From CAMDPA01 sp963825625 (GTDB lineage Bacteria; Pseudomonadota; Alphaproteobacteria; Rhizobiales; Hyphomicrobiaceae): a stretch of DNA of 64,000 nt. The notes under the pieces are model-generated. The model was not told where the DNA came from. It worked only from the letters and a program-made list of their open reading frames with translations, and did no database searches. The translations under genes were made by a program, and so were the position numbers. Below, piece by piece: positions 1 to 9,432 of this stretch (the first letter of the stretch is position 1; each line of letters starts with the position of its first letter). The stretch spans positions 124,001 to 188,000 of the forward strand of contig CAWGUF010000019.1 in assembly GCA_963825625.1 (NCBI GenBank). The letters run 5' to 3'.

Positions 1-33
1 GTCCGGGCGGCCCGTGCCCTCATCGAAGGCTGA
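1..33 (+). CDS. C-terminal end of an unidentified protein (partial)
   Basis: The first 33 bases read in frame 1 as ten residues ending with TGA (Val-Arg-Ala-Ala-Arg-Ala-Leu-Ile-Glu-Gly-stop), with the G/C third positions typical of this genome. It would converge on the DinB gene, whose stop lies 7 bases further on. Too little is present to say what the protein is, and chance cannot be excluded. Confidence 0.3.
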   Translation, partial: VRAARALIEG

Positions 34-39
34 GCAGCC

Positions 40-570
40 TCACGCCATTTGCTGCTGGAAATTGCTGAAAAAGTCGGGCGCGTTCTCGTCCGCCTCGCGC
101 ATCAGGATGTCGATGTTGCCGAGGTGGTAGGAGCGGTGGGAATAGATGCCCCACAGAAAGCCCATCACCGTCCAGTCCCGTCCGACCCACTGGATCGGCT
201 TCGACAGCGTCGCGGCGTCGTAGGCTGAGAATTTCTGCATGTTCTGTGTGTGCAGCCGCATGCTCTCGTTCACCAGATCATCGGCGCTTTCCAGCTCTTG
301 GGTCAGAGCCTTTGAGCGCGCGTGATCCGGCCCGAGCCTGGCACCTTCAGCGCACTCGCCAAGGGTGTCGGCCCATATGACTTCCCCCACGATGGTATGG
401 ATATAGACGCTCCTGATGGTGATCGTGCTGATCCTGTCTCCGAATTTCATGTGCGGATTGTCGAACGGAACCCAGTCCCATTTCGGAGGCGGCGTGCGCG
501 CCATCCAGGCCGTGTTGGCTATGGCCAGCGCATCGAACAGTGCGAGAAATCGAGCATGCTCTGTCGTCAT
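40..570 (-). CDS. DinB-like four-helix-bundle protein
   Basis: A 176-residue protein of the DinB/YfiT-like superfamily, a metal-binding four-helix bundle used by thiol-dependent transferases and by many uncharacterised proteins. The three metal-ligand histidines expected for the fold are visible: His58 in YIHTIVGEVIW, and His145 and His149 in YSHRSYHLGNI near the C terminus. There is no signal peptide or membrane segment, so it is probably cytoplasmic. It is transcribed alone, converging on the partial gene at the window start and divergent from the small secreted protein at 793. The exact reaction cannot be read from sequence; a second, unrelated-looking DinB protein lies at 13641. Confidence 0.75.
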   Translation of the reverse strand: MTTEHARFLALFDALAIANTAWMARTPPPKWDWVPFDNPHMKFGDRISTITIRSVYIHTIVGEVIWADTLGECAEGARLGPDHARSKALTQELESADDLVNESMRLHTQNMQKFSAYDAATLSKPIQWVGRDWTVMGFLWGIYSHRSYHLGNIDILMREADENAPDFFSNFQQQMA

Positions 571-792
571 TGTTAATGCTCCGTCGCTGTTTTGCGAACC
601 GACCGCCGTTCAGAAGCATCAGGCCGACGATCGCCGATAGCTATGATCTGCAACAAGAAATTTACCAAATCCCTGTCCCACCGGGAACAGCGATAAATCG
701 GGGGGCGTGAGAGGATCAATCCATCGAACGGACCGGGGCGCGACAAACCACCCCCTCCACCCCAGTCAGACATGTACCCAGGGAGAAGTGAA

Positions 793-1140
793 ATGAAAAA
801 GTTCCTCGCCATCGCCGCCGCCGCCAGTCTCGTCGCCCTCGCACACACGCCGGCCCAGGCAGGTGCGGTCAGCCCGCTCGCAGCGAAGTCCGCCGCGCCG
901 GCTACCAGCTCAGATGCCGGCCTCGTCCACAATGTTCGCGGTCGCGGCCGCGGCTTCGCCACCGGGCTGGTAATTGGCCTCGGCGTCGTCGGCGCCATCG
1001 CTGCAAGCCGCGCGCACGCCCATCGCTATCACGAAGAGCGTCATGAGCGCTGGGAGCATGAGCGCCGCTGCCGTCGCTGGTATCATAGCTGCAACGCCGG
1101 CTCGGACCGCGCCTGCTGGAGATTCGAGACCCGCTGCTAG
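793..1140 (+). CDS. small secreted protein, Arg/His-rich, unknown function
   Basis: A 115-residue protein with a clear Sec signal peptide (MKKFLAIAAAASLVALAHTP, likely cut after AQA). After a short Ala/Ser/Gly linker comes one hydrophobic glycine-rich segment (GFATGLVIGLGVVGAIAA, about residues 54-72), then a very basic His/Arg/Glu tail with four cysteines (RRCRRWYHSC and C..C at the end). The start at 793 is chosen over an upstream in-frame ATG at 772 because AGGGAGAAG lies at the right distance and the signal peptide begins there. The layout (signal, glycine-zipper-like helix, Cys-containing basic tail) is common in small rhizobial envelope proteins, but I do not recognise a family. Confidence 0.7.
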   Translation: MKKFLAIAAAASLVALAHTPAQAGAVSPLAAKSAAPATSSDAGLVHNVRGRGRGFATGLVIGLGVVGAIAASRAHAHRYHEERHERWEHERRCRRWYHSCNAGSDRACWRFETRC

Positions 1141-1205
1141 ATCGTTTTCGCTCACGTGCCGCTCCGGCCTTCGGCCGGGCACTCCGCGGGGGCGGCGCAC
1201 CAACG

Positions 1206-1227
1206 CCGGGCCGCAGTCGCGGCCCGG
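1206..1227. terminator. strong GC hairpin between convergent genes, likely terminator
   Basis: A perfect 9-bp stem (CCGGGCCGC / GCGGCCCGG) with loop AGTC lies between the ends of the convergent genes at 793-1140 and 1300-3642. A second smaller hairpin (CCGGCC-TTC-GGCCGG) is at 1164-1178. Neither has a long T-run, so intrinsic termination is plausible rather than shown. Confidence 0.45.
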
Positions 1228-1299
1228 AGCGCTTCCATCCAAGTCAGAAGCGCTCTGGCGGATAGTTTTCGGGGGGGCGGATCCGCTGGGTCTGTCCCC

Positions 1300-3642
1300 C
1301 TATTGGCTCACTCGCGAGGACCGGGCCGCCATGATTGCCGTTGCGACCCGTTGTGGTGTCAATGGCAGGTCGCTCACCTCCGCGCCAAGAGACCGCAATG
1401 CGTCGTTGACCGCGGATACGATTGCTGCTGGCGGCCCTATAGCGCCGCCTTCGCCGATGCCTTTCATCCCGAATTCGGTATGCGGCGAGGGGGTCTCCAT
1501 GTGCTCGACCCTGATCGAAGGAACGCAAGTTGCGCCCGGCAGCAGGTATTCGCCGAGTGTCGTGGCAAGCGGCTGGCCGCGCTGATCGAACGGCGTTTCC
1601 TCGTAAAGACAGGTGCCGATACCCTGCGCCACCCCGCCCCGCACCTGCCCGTCCACGATCATCGGGTTGACCAGCACGCCGCCGTCTTCCACGACCACAT
1701 AGTCGAGGATCTCGATGCCGCCGGTTTCCGGATCGACCGCGACCACGGCCGCATGCGCGGCGTAGCTGAAGGTTCCGGCATCGCTGCCTGCACGATACCC
1801 CGCTGTCACTTCGAGGCCTGCAGCGTCGGCGTCCGGTGGCAGGTTCTGCGGCTGCAGGTACCAGGCGCGGGCAACCTCGCGCAGCGGGATGCTGCTGCCG
1901 CCGGCGATGACCTCTCCTCCGGCAACGCGCGCATTGGCGGCATCGGCCTGCAGCAGCCAGGCGCCGATGCGGGCGGCCCGCTCCGCCAGCGTTCGGGCGG
2001 CTTTTGCGACCGCGCCGCCGCCCATGACGATCGAGCGCGATCCCCAGGTGCCGGTCGAATACGGTGCGTACAGTGTATCGCCCTGCAGCACCTTGATGCG
2101 ATCCGGCTCCACGCCGAGGATCTCATGGGCGATCTGCGCGTACGTCGTCTCGTGCCCCTGTCCATGGCTGTGCGTGCCGACGCGGATCTCGATGCCGCCG
2201 TCGGTGGTCAGCCGCATGTGCGCCTGCTCGAAACCCGGCACGATCGGCCGGCCCCACGGCGCCAGTACCGACGTGCCATGCGCACCCTGCTCCACGAAGA
2301 ATGACAGTCCGATCCCGATCAGCCGCCCGTCTGCCTCCGGCGTCTCCTGCCGCGTGCGCACTCCAGCCCATCCGATTGCTTCCACGGCCTGCCGCACGCA
2401 AGCGGGGTGGTCCCCACTGTCGAACTCGCGGCCGACAACGTTGCGGAATGGCATCTGCTCCGGCCGTGCAAGATTGCGTAGCCGCACCTCGTAGGGCTCG
2501 AGCCCCGCCTGCCGTGCGATCTCGTCCATCAGGACCTCGACGGCAAGGCAGACGCCGGTGCGTGCTACGCCCCGATATGCCAGGATCGCGCATTTGTTGG
2601 TCGCCACGGCGCGTGAACGACAGCGGTAGAACCCGAAATCATAGGGGCCGGGCAGCAGTCCGCTGATCTGTGCAGCCTCCAGCGCCGAGCCGATCGGATA
2701 CGTCGAGTAGGCGCCCGCATCGACATGCGCGTCGCAGTCGATGCCCACGAGGCGCCCGTCCTGATCGGCATAGGCGGTGATCGAATAGTGGTGCTCGCGG
2801 CAGTTGGCATTCGCCGACAGATGCTCGCGCGAATCCTCGATCCAGCGCACGGGGTGATCGCGTTGCATGGCGAGCCAGGCCAATGCCGCTTCTTCCCGCG
2901 TGAGAAGCCCCTTGTAGCCGAACCCGCCGCCGACATCGGGCGATATCACGCGGATTTGTCTGTCCTCCAACCCCAGGCACTCGGCAAGCCCGGTCTGCAC
3001 GCAGTGCGGAAATTGGCTCGATGTGATGAGGGTCAGGTAGTCCAGGCGCTGGTCGCGCCAGGCTATAACGCCTCGCCCCTCGATCGGATACATGCAGTGG
3101 CGCGCCGTCCTGATTGCCCGGGTGACCTTGATCGGCGTCACAGGCTCGGTCTCGAAGTTCCGCTTCTCCGCGTATTCGATGACAACGTTGTCGGACCATC
3201 CTTCATGCACCAGCGGTGCCGCACTAGCGGCGCCATCGAGAGCAGACGTCACGGGCGTCAGCTCCTCGATGTCGAGGATTACCTGAGCGGCGATGTCCTC
3301 CGCCTCGGCACGGCTCGATCCAACGCACATGGCGACCAGCTCGCCGACGTATCTGACCTTGCCCGTGGCCAGTATGGGCTCGCCGGATCGCTTGAAGCCG
3401 GGCAGTGGCGGGGCGGAGACGATCGGCTTCACGTCGCTCATGTCGGCGGCGCTATAGACCGAGGTCAGCACGGCATCGGGCACAGAGATACCCAACAGGC
3501 GCCCGTGCGCTACGGGACTGCGCACGAAGGCGACGTGGCGCATGCCAGGCAGCTCGTGGTCGGCCACGTATTGTCCCTGGCCGCGCAGGAAGCGATCGTC
3601 TTCTTTCCGGGGAACCGATGCCCCGACGCCCTTAGCTGACAT
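1300..3642 (-). CDS. xanthine dehydrogenase family, molybdopterin-binding large subunit (orphan)
   Basis: A 780-residue protein with the full architecture of the CoxL/XdhB-type molybdenum hydroxylase large subunit: the N-terminal a/b hammerhead domain (about residues 15-125) followed by the molybdenum-cofactor-binding domains. Family signatures are DVGGGFGYKG near residue 240, IAYRGVARTG (variant of AYRGAGRPE) and GMKGIGEGGAIGPPAA near the C terminus, containing the catalytic Glu. The ATG at 3642 is preferred over the in-frame GTG at 3660 because GGAGAG sits 10 bases before it. Such subunits normally work with FAD and 2Fe-2S subunits to hydroxylate N-heterocycles, aldehydes or CO; neither partner gene is adjacent here. 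It probably takes small subunits from elsewhere; substrate unknown. Confidence 0.88.
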   Translation of the reverse strand: MSAKGVGASVPRKEDDRFLRGQGQYVADHELPGMRHVAFVRSPVAHGRLLGISVPDAVLTSVYSAADMSDVKPIVSAPPLPGFKRSGEPILATGKVRYVGELVAMCVGSSRAEAEDIAAQVILDIEELTPVTSALDGAASAAPLVHEGWSDNVVIEYAEKRNFETEPVTPIKVTRAIRTARHCMYPIEGRGVIAWRDQRLDYLTLITSSQFPHCVQTGLAECLGLEDRQIRVISPDVGGGFGYKGLLTREEAALAWLAMQRDHPVRWIEDSREHLSANANCREHHYSITAYADQDGRLVGIDCDAHVDAGAYSTYPIGSALEAAQISGLLPGPYDFGFYRCRSRAVATNKCAILAYRGVARTGVCLAVEVLMDEIARQAGLEPYEVRLRNLARPEQMPFRNVVGREFDSGDHPACVRQAVEAIGWAGVRTRQETPEADGRLIGIGLSFFVEQGAHGTSVLAPWGRPIVPGFEQAHMRLTTDGGIEIRVGTHSHGQGHETTYAQIAHEILGVEPDRIKVLQGDTLYAPYSTGTWGSRSIVMGGGAVAKAARTLAERAARIGAWLLQADAANARVAGGEVIAGGSSIPLREVARAWYLQPQNLPPDADAAGLEVTAGYRAGSDAGTFSYAAHAAVVAVDPETGGIEILDYVVVEDGGVLVNPMIVDGQVRGGVAQGIGTCLYEETPFDQRGQPLATTLGEYLLPGATCVPSIRVEHMETPSPHTEFGMKGIGEGGAIGPPAAIVSAVNDALRSLGAEVSDLPLTPQRVATAIMAARSSRVSQ

Positions 3643-3732
3643 TTGGACCGCGCTCTCCACTCAAGCCGCACCTGCATTCGATTGCAGTTTGGCAGGGAGG
3701 CTCGGCCCCGTTCAAGGCCTTGAGCAGAAAAT

Positions 3733-4257
3733 CTAGTTTCGAGGGGCTGCGGCTTCTTCCGGTTCGGCGAGGCGGACGGTCCAATTCTTTGCCGAGCCGG
3801 TGTCGACCTCGAAGAATCCGGTCTTGCGATGTCCGCGACGCTCGCAATACTTGATGTCGCGGATCCAGAATGTCTTATCGGCTGTGCACATCTGACTGGC
3901 GCCGCCCCATTCTCCGCCGCGATCGTAGTCGATGGCGTAGACGTAGATGAAGCGGCTAGGCACCCCGCCCCTGAGCAGCGTCTCGCAGGTACGAGAAGCA
4001 ATGTTCCACCAGCCTTCGGTCGCCCATCCTTTGGCGTCCTGGTAACCGATCGCTACGCCAACCCGGCTCGACGTCGAATTGCAGAGCTTGAGATCGGCCA
4101 TCGCCGGTGCAGCACTCGCCAAGCTGGCTGCGCTGAGAACCGCGGCGACTGACCAGGGCCTCCACCAGCGGGTGCTGTCGAGGCTGCTCTTCGCCACAGA
4201 ATGGATATTGCGCTCAAATGGACGCACAACCCCTATCATGCCAATCCACACCCCCAT
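3733..4257 (-). CDS. DUF1036 family secreted protein
   Basis: A 174-residue protein whose mature part (from about DLKLCNST, after the AMA cleavage site near residue 55) matches the DUF1036 family common in Rhizobiales: Cys-containing start, VAIGYQD, EGWWNI, CETLLRG, YAIDYDRGG and a terminal GFFEVDTG region. The family is periplasmic or secreted; its function is not established. The N-terminal 30 residues before the hydrophobic signal core look too long for a signal peptide, so translation may begin downstream at an internal GTG/TTG. It is a single gene transcribed in the same direction as the molybdenum hydroxylase, 90 bases upstream of it. Confidence 0.82.
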   Translation of the reverse strand: MGVWIGMIGVVRPFERNIHSVAKSSLDSTRWWRPWSVAAVLSAASLASAAPAMADLKLCNSTSSRVGVAIGYQDAKGWATEGWWNIASRTCETLLRGGVPSRFIYVYAIDYDRGGEWGGASQMCTADKTFWIRDIKYCERRGHRKTGFFEVDTGSAKNWTVRLAEPEEAAAPRN

Positions 4258-4455
4258 GGATCACAGCACTCCCGACATCGTCCGACCCACCAACCTGCCG
4301 CAACTGGCCGGTATGGAGGTCGGGCTCACATTCAACAGACGGAAGCCGCCCACAAGAAGGCTTCGTCGCGCTGCGGGTATGCACCCCTGCTACCCGCCGC
4401 GTACTCTTCGAGCTTCGATGCCTCGGCCCCAGCACGCGCAAACCGGGCAGCAGCA

Positions 4456-5742
4456 TCAAGGTTCGATGATGATCGCCCGGAAGTCGTTTACGTTGGTCTG
4501 GGTCGGTCCTGTGTAGACCAGATCGCCGACGGCCGCAAAGAACGAAGTGGCGTCGTTGTCTGCGAGGAACGTGGCGGGATTACGAACGTGCCGCGCCCGC
4601 GACAGTGTGTCAGGTGTCACGATGGCACCAGCCGGATCATCGGCTGCCCCGCTGCCCCCGTCGATGCCATCGGTATCGGCTGCGAGAGCGAAAATGCCTG
4701 GCTGTCCGGCGAGCTCGCAAGCCAGCGCGAGACAGTATTCCTGGTTTGGGCCTCCGCGCCCGCTGCCGCGCACGGTGACGGTCAGCTCGCCACCTGACAG
4801 CAGGACGAGGCGCTGGCCTCGTGCACGAGCGACTGCAGCCACGCGGGCGTGCCTTGCAGCAACCTCCCTCGCCTCACCTTCGATGGCATCGCCGAGTAGC
4901 TCCACGTCATAGCCGGCCTGCCGGGCGGCTTGGGCAGCGGCCAGTAGCGCGGATTGCGGTGTCGCCACCAGCACGTAGTCGGAGGTCGTGAATTCTGTCC
5001 CGCCTGGCTTGGGGCTCTCGTTCTCCGCGTTCAGAAGTGCCGTCGCTATCTTCGGTTCCGGCGTTATCCCGTAGCGCGCCAACACGGCACGGGCGTCTTC
5101 GAGGGATGTGGGATCGGCGACTGTCGGCCCTGAGCCGATCGTGGCAGGGTCGTCGCCGGCAACATCGGAGATCGCAAGGGTAACCAGCCGGGCGGGTGCA
5201 GCTGCCAGCGCCAGCCGCCCCCCTTTGATGCGCGACAGATGCTTGCGAACCGCATTGATCTCGCCGATGGTTGCACCACACCGCAGCAACTCGCGGGTCA
5301 ACTTCTGTTTTGCGGCCAGATCAGTCCCTGGTGCGGGCAAGCTCCACAGCGCGGAGGCGCCGCCCGACAGCAGGCACACGACGATATCGTTCGCGCCGGC
5401 GCTGGCCGCCAACCCAAGCGCCTGTTCCGCTGCACGCATGCTGGAGACATCCGGGATCGGGTGTCCGGCAGTACTGATCCCGATGCCGTTACACGGCAGC
5501 GCGAATCCATGGCGGGTTACCACCGAGCCGCGCAGCCGAGCGACGATTCCCTGCTCGTCGTAGTGCCGTTCAGTGGCCACCGCCATGGCGGCCGCGGCCT
5601 TGCCGGCGCCGACGATGATGATATTTCCGCCGGGGGCCGGTGCAGGCAGATGTGCTGAGACGCAGCGTTCCGGATGCGCGGCTGCCACGGCGGCATCGAA
5701 CAGCATTCTAAGCGTCTGCCGCTGCGGATTGTGCTGGTCCAT
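4456..5742 (-). CDS. glycerate 2-kinase / MOFRL-family kinase (TtuD/GckA type)
   Basis: A 428-residue protein of the DUF4147 plus MOFRL family. The N-terminal domain shows IIIVGAGKAAAAMA and SGGASAL, typical of the nucleotide/substrate-binding fold; the C-terminal MOFRL domain shows LLSGGELTVTVRGSGRGGPN and ALAADTDGIDG. Such enzymes phosphorylate D-glycerate to 2-phosphoglycerate in tartrate, glyoxylate and serine-cycle metabolism; some were earlier called hydroxypyruvate reductase. An in-frame ATG exists at 5925 and another at 5787, but the start at 5742 fits the usual family N terminus (…LRMLFDAAVAAA) best. It stands alone, with no tartrate or glyoxylate genes beside it. Confidence 0.85.
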   Translation of the reverse strand: MDQHNPQRQTLRMLFDAAVAAAHPERCVSAHLPAPAPGGNIIIVGAGKAAAAMAVATERHYDEQGIVARLRGSVVTRHGFALPCNGIGISTAGHPIPDVSSMRAAEQALGLAASAGANDIVVCLLSGGASALWSLPAPGTDLAAKQKLTRELLRCGATIGEINAVRKHLSRIKGGRLALAAAPARLVTLAISDVAGDDPATIGSGPTVADPTSLEDARAVLARYGITPEPKIATALLNAENESPKPGGTEFTTSDYVLVATPQSALLAAAQAARQAGYDVELLGDAIEGEAREVAARHARVAAVARARGQRLVLLSGGELTVTVRGSGRGGPNQEYCLALACELAGQPGIFALAADTDGIDGGSGAADDPAGAIVTPDTLSRARHVRNPATFLADNDATSFFAAVGDLVYTGPTQTNVNDFRAIIIEP

Positions 5743-6025
5743 GTGCTTCACTGCTGATCGCACGCTGGGCATGAGCCTCGTGTGCATCGACGGTCGTTCG
5801 ATGGCAGTGAACCATAGCAGAGCCGTGTCGTGGGGCACACAACCGTCACTATGCCGCCCCGATTTCGCGGCAGACATGGCCAGCGGGCGAAATTTAGCCA
5901 GAGTGCACGTTGCGCGCGGGGACAATGCACTCTATCAACCACCATAGGTGGTCAGCTGGTGGGGGTAGCCATCGCGTGCGGGCACGTTTCCAGCTCGGGC
6001 GTAGGATGGCAAGGCACGGTCCGGC

Positions 6026-8176
6026 ATGAGTGACGAGTTGAAGGATGAGGGTCGTCCCGACAATCTGGACGTCATTCGCGAATTGCTGCGCAAGTTGGAA
6101 GAGGTCGCCTCCTCCGATGGTCCGGCGGCTGGCCGGTTGGAGCAGGGGACGGGGGTAGCTCCACGCGGCTCTCTATCCTCGGTGTCCCAGGCCGAGACGC
6201 CCCAATCGCCTGCCACGAAGCCGTTGCCAGACAAGTCGACGGCGTTGACCAGAAGCCTCGACACCGATGACTCTCGCAGTCTGACATCGTTGCAGCGCAC
6301 CGGCAGCCCAGGCCCTATGCAGCTGCCGTCCCTTCCCGAGATCCATCCACCTCCTGCCCGGCTCGAACGCGTGTCGCCCACAGACACATCTCATGCGCCA
6401 GCGGCTGCACCGCGGCGACGGTCGCCGGCAATCGCCGTAATGGCGTTTCTGCTGGGAGCCGGGACTGCTGCAGGCGCGTTCATTTTCTTTGAGCCTCTGA
6501 AGCGCATGGCTCAGCAGGGGTTTGACAGCGCAGGACGTGAGGCTGGCACGGAAAAAGCCGGAGGCGGCGCCAGCCAATCCGCATCAAAGCCGGTTGCTGG
6601 CAATCCTGGAACGAATGCGGCTGGCCGTGCGGGTGTCTCGACGACCGCCGCCATAGCAGTTCCAGCAGGCGATAGCGGCCAGGCGAACGCCTCGCAAACG
6701 CCAACCGCGGCACAACCGGACCTGACTGATGGCAAGCGGCCGGCTTCCAGCTCTGTCGCTGCCGGCGGTAAAGCTGGAGGGGCGGCCACACTCGGATCGG
6801 TTGCATCGCCTGATCCAGTTTCCGGGGCCGCGATTATTGCGCCAAAGCAGGATGAACAGGCCGCGGGTGTGGCGGCGCCGTCCTCCGAGGCGACCATGCC
6901 GGTCGCGGAAGCACAGCCCACTCTGCCCGCCGCAACTCCGGCAGCAACACTTTCCTCTGAACCCGGGCGGCCGGCGCCTGGTCTGAAGGCCCCTGTCGAT
7001 GCGGCTGTCGATGCGGCTGCCGCGTCGGCACCGCTGGTGACGGCGAAAGCGCCAGACACTGCGCAAGTCTCCGGCGCCGCCAACTTCTCGCCTGATCAAA
7101 AGCAGGCAAGTGCCGATAGCTCGACAGCAACGACCGGAGCTGAGAAACAGCCGCAAGCAGAGCCGCCAAAGCCATCGCGCCAGTCTGCGGTTGATACCTC
7201 GAGCGCACCAAGTGCCGAGAAACCGGTCGGCTCGTCCACGACGCCCGTTCCGCCAAGCGGGGCAGGTAACGCGGATCCGCCAGCCGATGTCGTGACGCCG
7301 AAGGTGGCAGCGCTTGCTTCCCAGCATATATCGCCTGATCGGCAGCCCGCACGGGGCGGCCTCGACGAAGCGAGTAAAGCGGAGCACCCGGCCGAGCCCG
7401 CATCCACAGAGACCGGCGAGACCGCCGCGAGTTCAGATGCCGCTCGGGCAGCTGCGACCGATGCCACGTCCCCGCGCGTGAACCAGGCTGAAGATCGGCA
7501 GCAGGCATCGTCCTCCGCCATCCAGCCGCCGTCACCACGGCCGGCGGTGCGCCCCGCGCCGGCAGCAGGTGTCGCCGCCCGCGCGTTCGCCCTATCGCTG
7601 CCGGATCGCGTTGTGGTCCCGGTGGACGGCCAGTCCGTTTTCGAGTTCGGCCTGCAGCCACCGCCGTCGAAGACCGATCAGCTACTGATTGTTGTGCGTC
7701 GCCTGCCAGATACGGCTACTTTTTCCAAGGGCAGCGCGATCGGCAATGGGATCTGGCTGTTACCGGCAGAAGAGGCGCTTGGCGTTTACATCACTGCTCG
7801 CGAGACGGCAGTTTCGGGTTTTGAGATCGATGTCGAGTTGGCCAACCTCGGCGGCAAGGTTCTCGCCCGCGGCACGACGCGCGTCGACCTCGGACCATCG
7901 GTGGCAGAAGCACGAAAGCTGATTGCCCGCGCCAGGCTGCTGATCGATACGGGCGAGTTGGAAACAGCGCGACAGCTGCTACGCGAGAGCGCGGAGGCGG
8001 GCAGTCCAGCGGCGGCGTTCGAGCTGGCGCTGACGTACGACCCTGGCGAGGTTGATCGCCTTGGCATCCCCTCTGCGGCGGCCGACGAACGACTGGCGCG
8101 GACGCACTATGAACGTGCCCGCCAGCTTGGATCGCAGGAAGCGGCCGGCCGGCTGCAGCGCTCGGGCAGCAGATGA
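6026..8176 (+). CDS. membrane-anchored protein with long disordered linker and C-terminal SEL1-like domain
   Basis: A 716-residue protein with three parts. Residues 1-130 are cytoplasmic, polar, and start with an amphipathic helix (DVIRELLRKLEEVAS). One transmembrane helix spans about 133-156 (IAVMAFLLGAGTAAGAFIFF). Residues 165-520 are a low-complexity Ala/Ser/Pro/Gln/Thr linker, predicted disordered and long enough to cross the periplasm. The C terminus (about 525-716) has a beta-rich stretch followed by a SEL1-like helical repeat (ARLLIDTGELETARQLL, then AGSPAAAFELALTYDP). It is a bitopic envelope protein of unknown role. Its stop overlaps the start of the binding-protein gene (ATGA at 8173), so the two are translationally coupled. 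The composition of the linker makes BLAST-type assignment unreliable. Confidence 0.7.
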   Translation: MSDELKDEGRPDNLDVIRELLRKLEEVASSDGPAAGRLEQGTGVAPRGSLSSVSQAETPQSPATKPLPDKSTALTRSLDTDDSRSLTSLQRTGSPGPMQLPSLPEIHPPPARLERVSPTDTSHAPAAAPRRRSPAIAVMAFLLGAGTAAGAFIFFEPLKRMAQQGFDSAGREAGTEKAGGGASQSASKPVAGNPGTNAAGRAGVSTTAAIAVPAGDSGQANASQTPTAAQPDLTDGKRPASSSVAAGGKAGGAATLGSVASPDPVSGAAIIAPKQDEQAAGVAAPSSEATMPVAEAQPTLPAATPAATLSSEPGRPAPGLKAPVDAAVDAAAASAPLVTAKAPDTAQVSGAANFSPDQKQASADSSTATTGAEKQPQAEPPKPSRQSAVDTSSAPSAEKPVGSSTTPVPPSGAGNADPPADVVTPKVAALASQHISPDRQPARGGLDEASKAEHPAEPASTETGETAASSDAARAAATDATSPRVNQAEDRQQASSSAIQPPSPRPAVRPAPAAGVAARAFALSLPDRVVVPVDGQSVFEFGLQPPPSKTDQLLIVVRRLPDTATFSKGSAIGNGIWLLPAEEALGVYITARETAVSGFEIDVELANLGGKVLARGTTRVDLGPSVAEARKLIARARLLIDTGELETARQLLRESAEAGSPAAAFELALTYDPGEVDRLGIPSAAADERLARTHYERARQLGSQEAAGRLQRSGSR

Positions 8177-9321
8177 GACAGATGATGAACGTGGATGAGA
8201 GGGGCAGCATGTCCACTTCGTCGGCGCGCCTTCGGTCGAGACGGAGAGCGCGGGAGCCGGTCATGCCATTGCTTCGAAGTCCAGGCTTGCGGGACTTTGT
8301 AATAGCCGCTGTTGCAATGACTGTTGCTCTGTTCACCTCGCACGCCGCGATAAGTCAGCCGGCTGCTGACCCGGCGGTGGAGCCCGTGACCGTAGGTTTC
8401 CTGCGTCAGGCTTGCGGCTCCTGGGCAGCCAGGGTCGCGGATGGTGGTTATGACAATGCCACGGGGCGAACGATCAGATGGCTGGCGTTCGACACGGATT
8501 CTGTCATTGCTGCGGCATTGGCTGCCGGCCGAATCCACGTCGGACTAGTGGGCAGTGGTGTTGCTGCCGCGGCCTACGCGCAGGGCCTGGATTTGCGCGT
8601 CTTCTTCGTGATGGGGCGAGCTTCCGAGGGCGACAGCTTGTTGCTGAGCGAAAAAGCGTCGATGGCGGCAGGTAATCCAAAAGCGCTCCGCAGCAAGGTC
8701 ATTGCGGTTCCATTCGGCTCCAGCTCGCATTTCCGCCTGTTGGACAGTCTGCGACGGTGGCAGCTGACATTGCAGGACGTCCGCGTTGTCAATCTGCAGA
8801 TGCCGCAGATCCTGGATGCGTGGCAGCGGCGGGAGATCGATGCCGCTGTCGTTCCCTATCCCGCCCTAGCCAGTCTGCGGCCTAGCGCTACCATTGGGTC
8901 GCTTGCTGGAGAGAGACCGGCCGACGGTCTGGTCGTGCTGGCCGCCGAAGCAGCTTTCGCCGCCAGGCACGCCGTCTTCCTGTCGCGGTTGGTCGACATG
9001 ATTTCGCGAAGCAGCGCGGCACCAGCGGGCAGCAACAGCGGCGTTGAGGTGACATCCGAGACCGTGGAAAAGGTGGCTGCCTTGTCCGGCTTGTCGCGCA
9101 GCGATGCGGCGACGGCTATCGCGCGGTATCAGCCGCCGACGCTCGATGAGCAGATGTCCGCCACATGGCTCGGCGGCGATCGATACTCAGGGCTTGCCGC
9201 CGCGCTGAAGTCTGCCGCCGAGACTTTGCATTGGGCCGGCCGCATCAAGTCCCCGGACATCGATTTCGCCAAGGCAATTGCGATCGAGCCAGTGCAGAGG
9301 GCAATTGGATACCAAAGGTGA
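8173..9321 (+). CDS. periplasmic substrate-binding protein, NMT1/SsuA-like
   Basis: A 382-residue protein resembling ABC-transporter binding proteins for taurine, sulfonates or nitrate (periplasmic binding protein type II). After a basic N terminus comes the signal sequence (FVIAAVAMTVALFTS, about residues 42-58). The mature part shows VTVGFLRQACGSW, WLAFDTDSVIAAALAAGRIHVG and RVFFVMGRASEGDSLLL, the typical lobe-I pattern, then a helical C-terminal region. The start overlaps the preceding stop (ATGA); a start at the ATG of MPLLRSPG (8263) would give a more usual signal peptide. No permease or ATPase gene is nearby, which is unusual and links this protein functionally to the SEL1-like membrane protein rather than to transport. 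Confidence 0.75.
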   Translation: MRQMMNVDERGSMSTSSARLRSRRRAREPVMPLLRSPGLRDFVIAAVAMTVALFTSHAAISQPAADPAVEPVTVGFLRQACGSWAARVADGGYDNATGRTIRWLAFDTDSVIAAALAAGRIHVGLVGSGVAAAAYAQGLDLRVFFVMGRASEGDSLLLSEKASMAAGNPKALRSKVIAVPFGSSSHFRLLDSLRRWQLTLQDVRVVNLQMPQILDAWQRREIDAAVVPYPALASLRPSATIGSLAGERPADGLVVLAAEAAFAARHAVFLSRLVDMISRSSAAPAGSNSGVEVTSETVEKVAALSGLSRSDAATAIARYQPPTLDEQMSATWLGGDRYSGLAAALKSAAETLHWAGRIKSPDIDFAKAIAIEPVQRAIGYQR

Positions 9322-9432
9322 GGCGGTGATGTGCGCTCTGCCGCTTTCGAGTGAATGCAGACGAATGCCCCGCATCGCCCGCATCGTCAGCATCACACTC
9401 GGTGGCTCGCAGAAAGACAATTCAGTGTCGGC

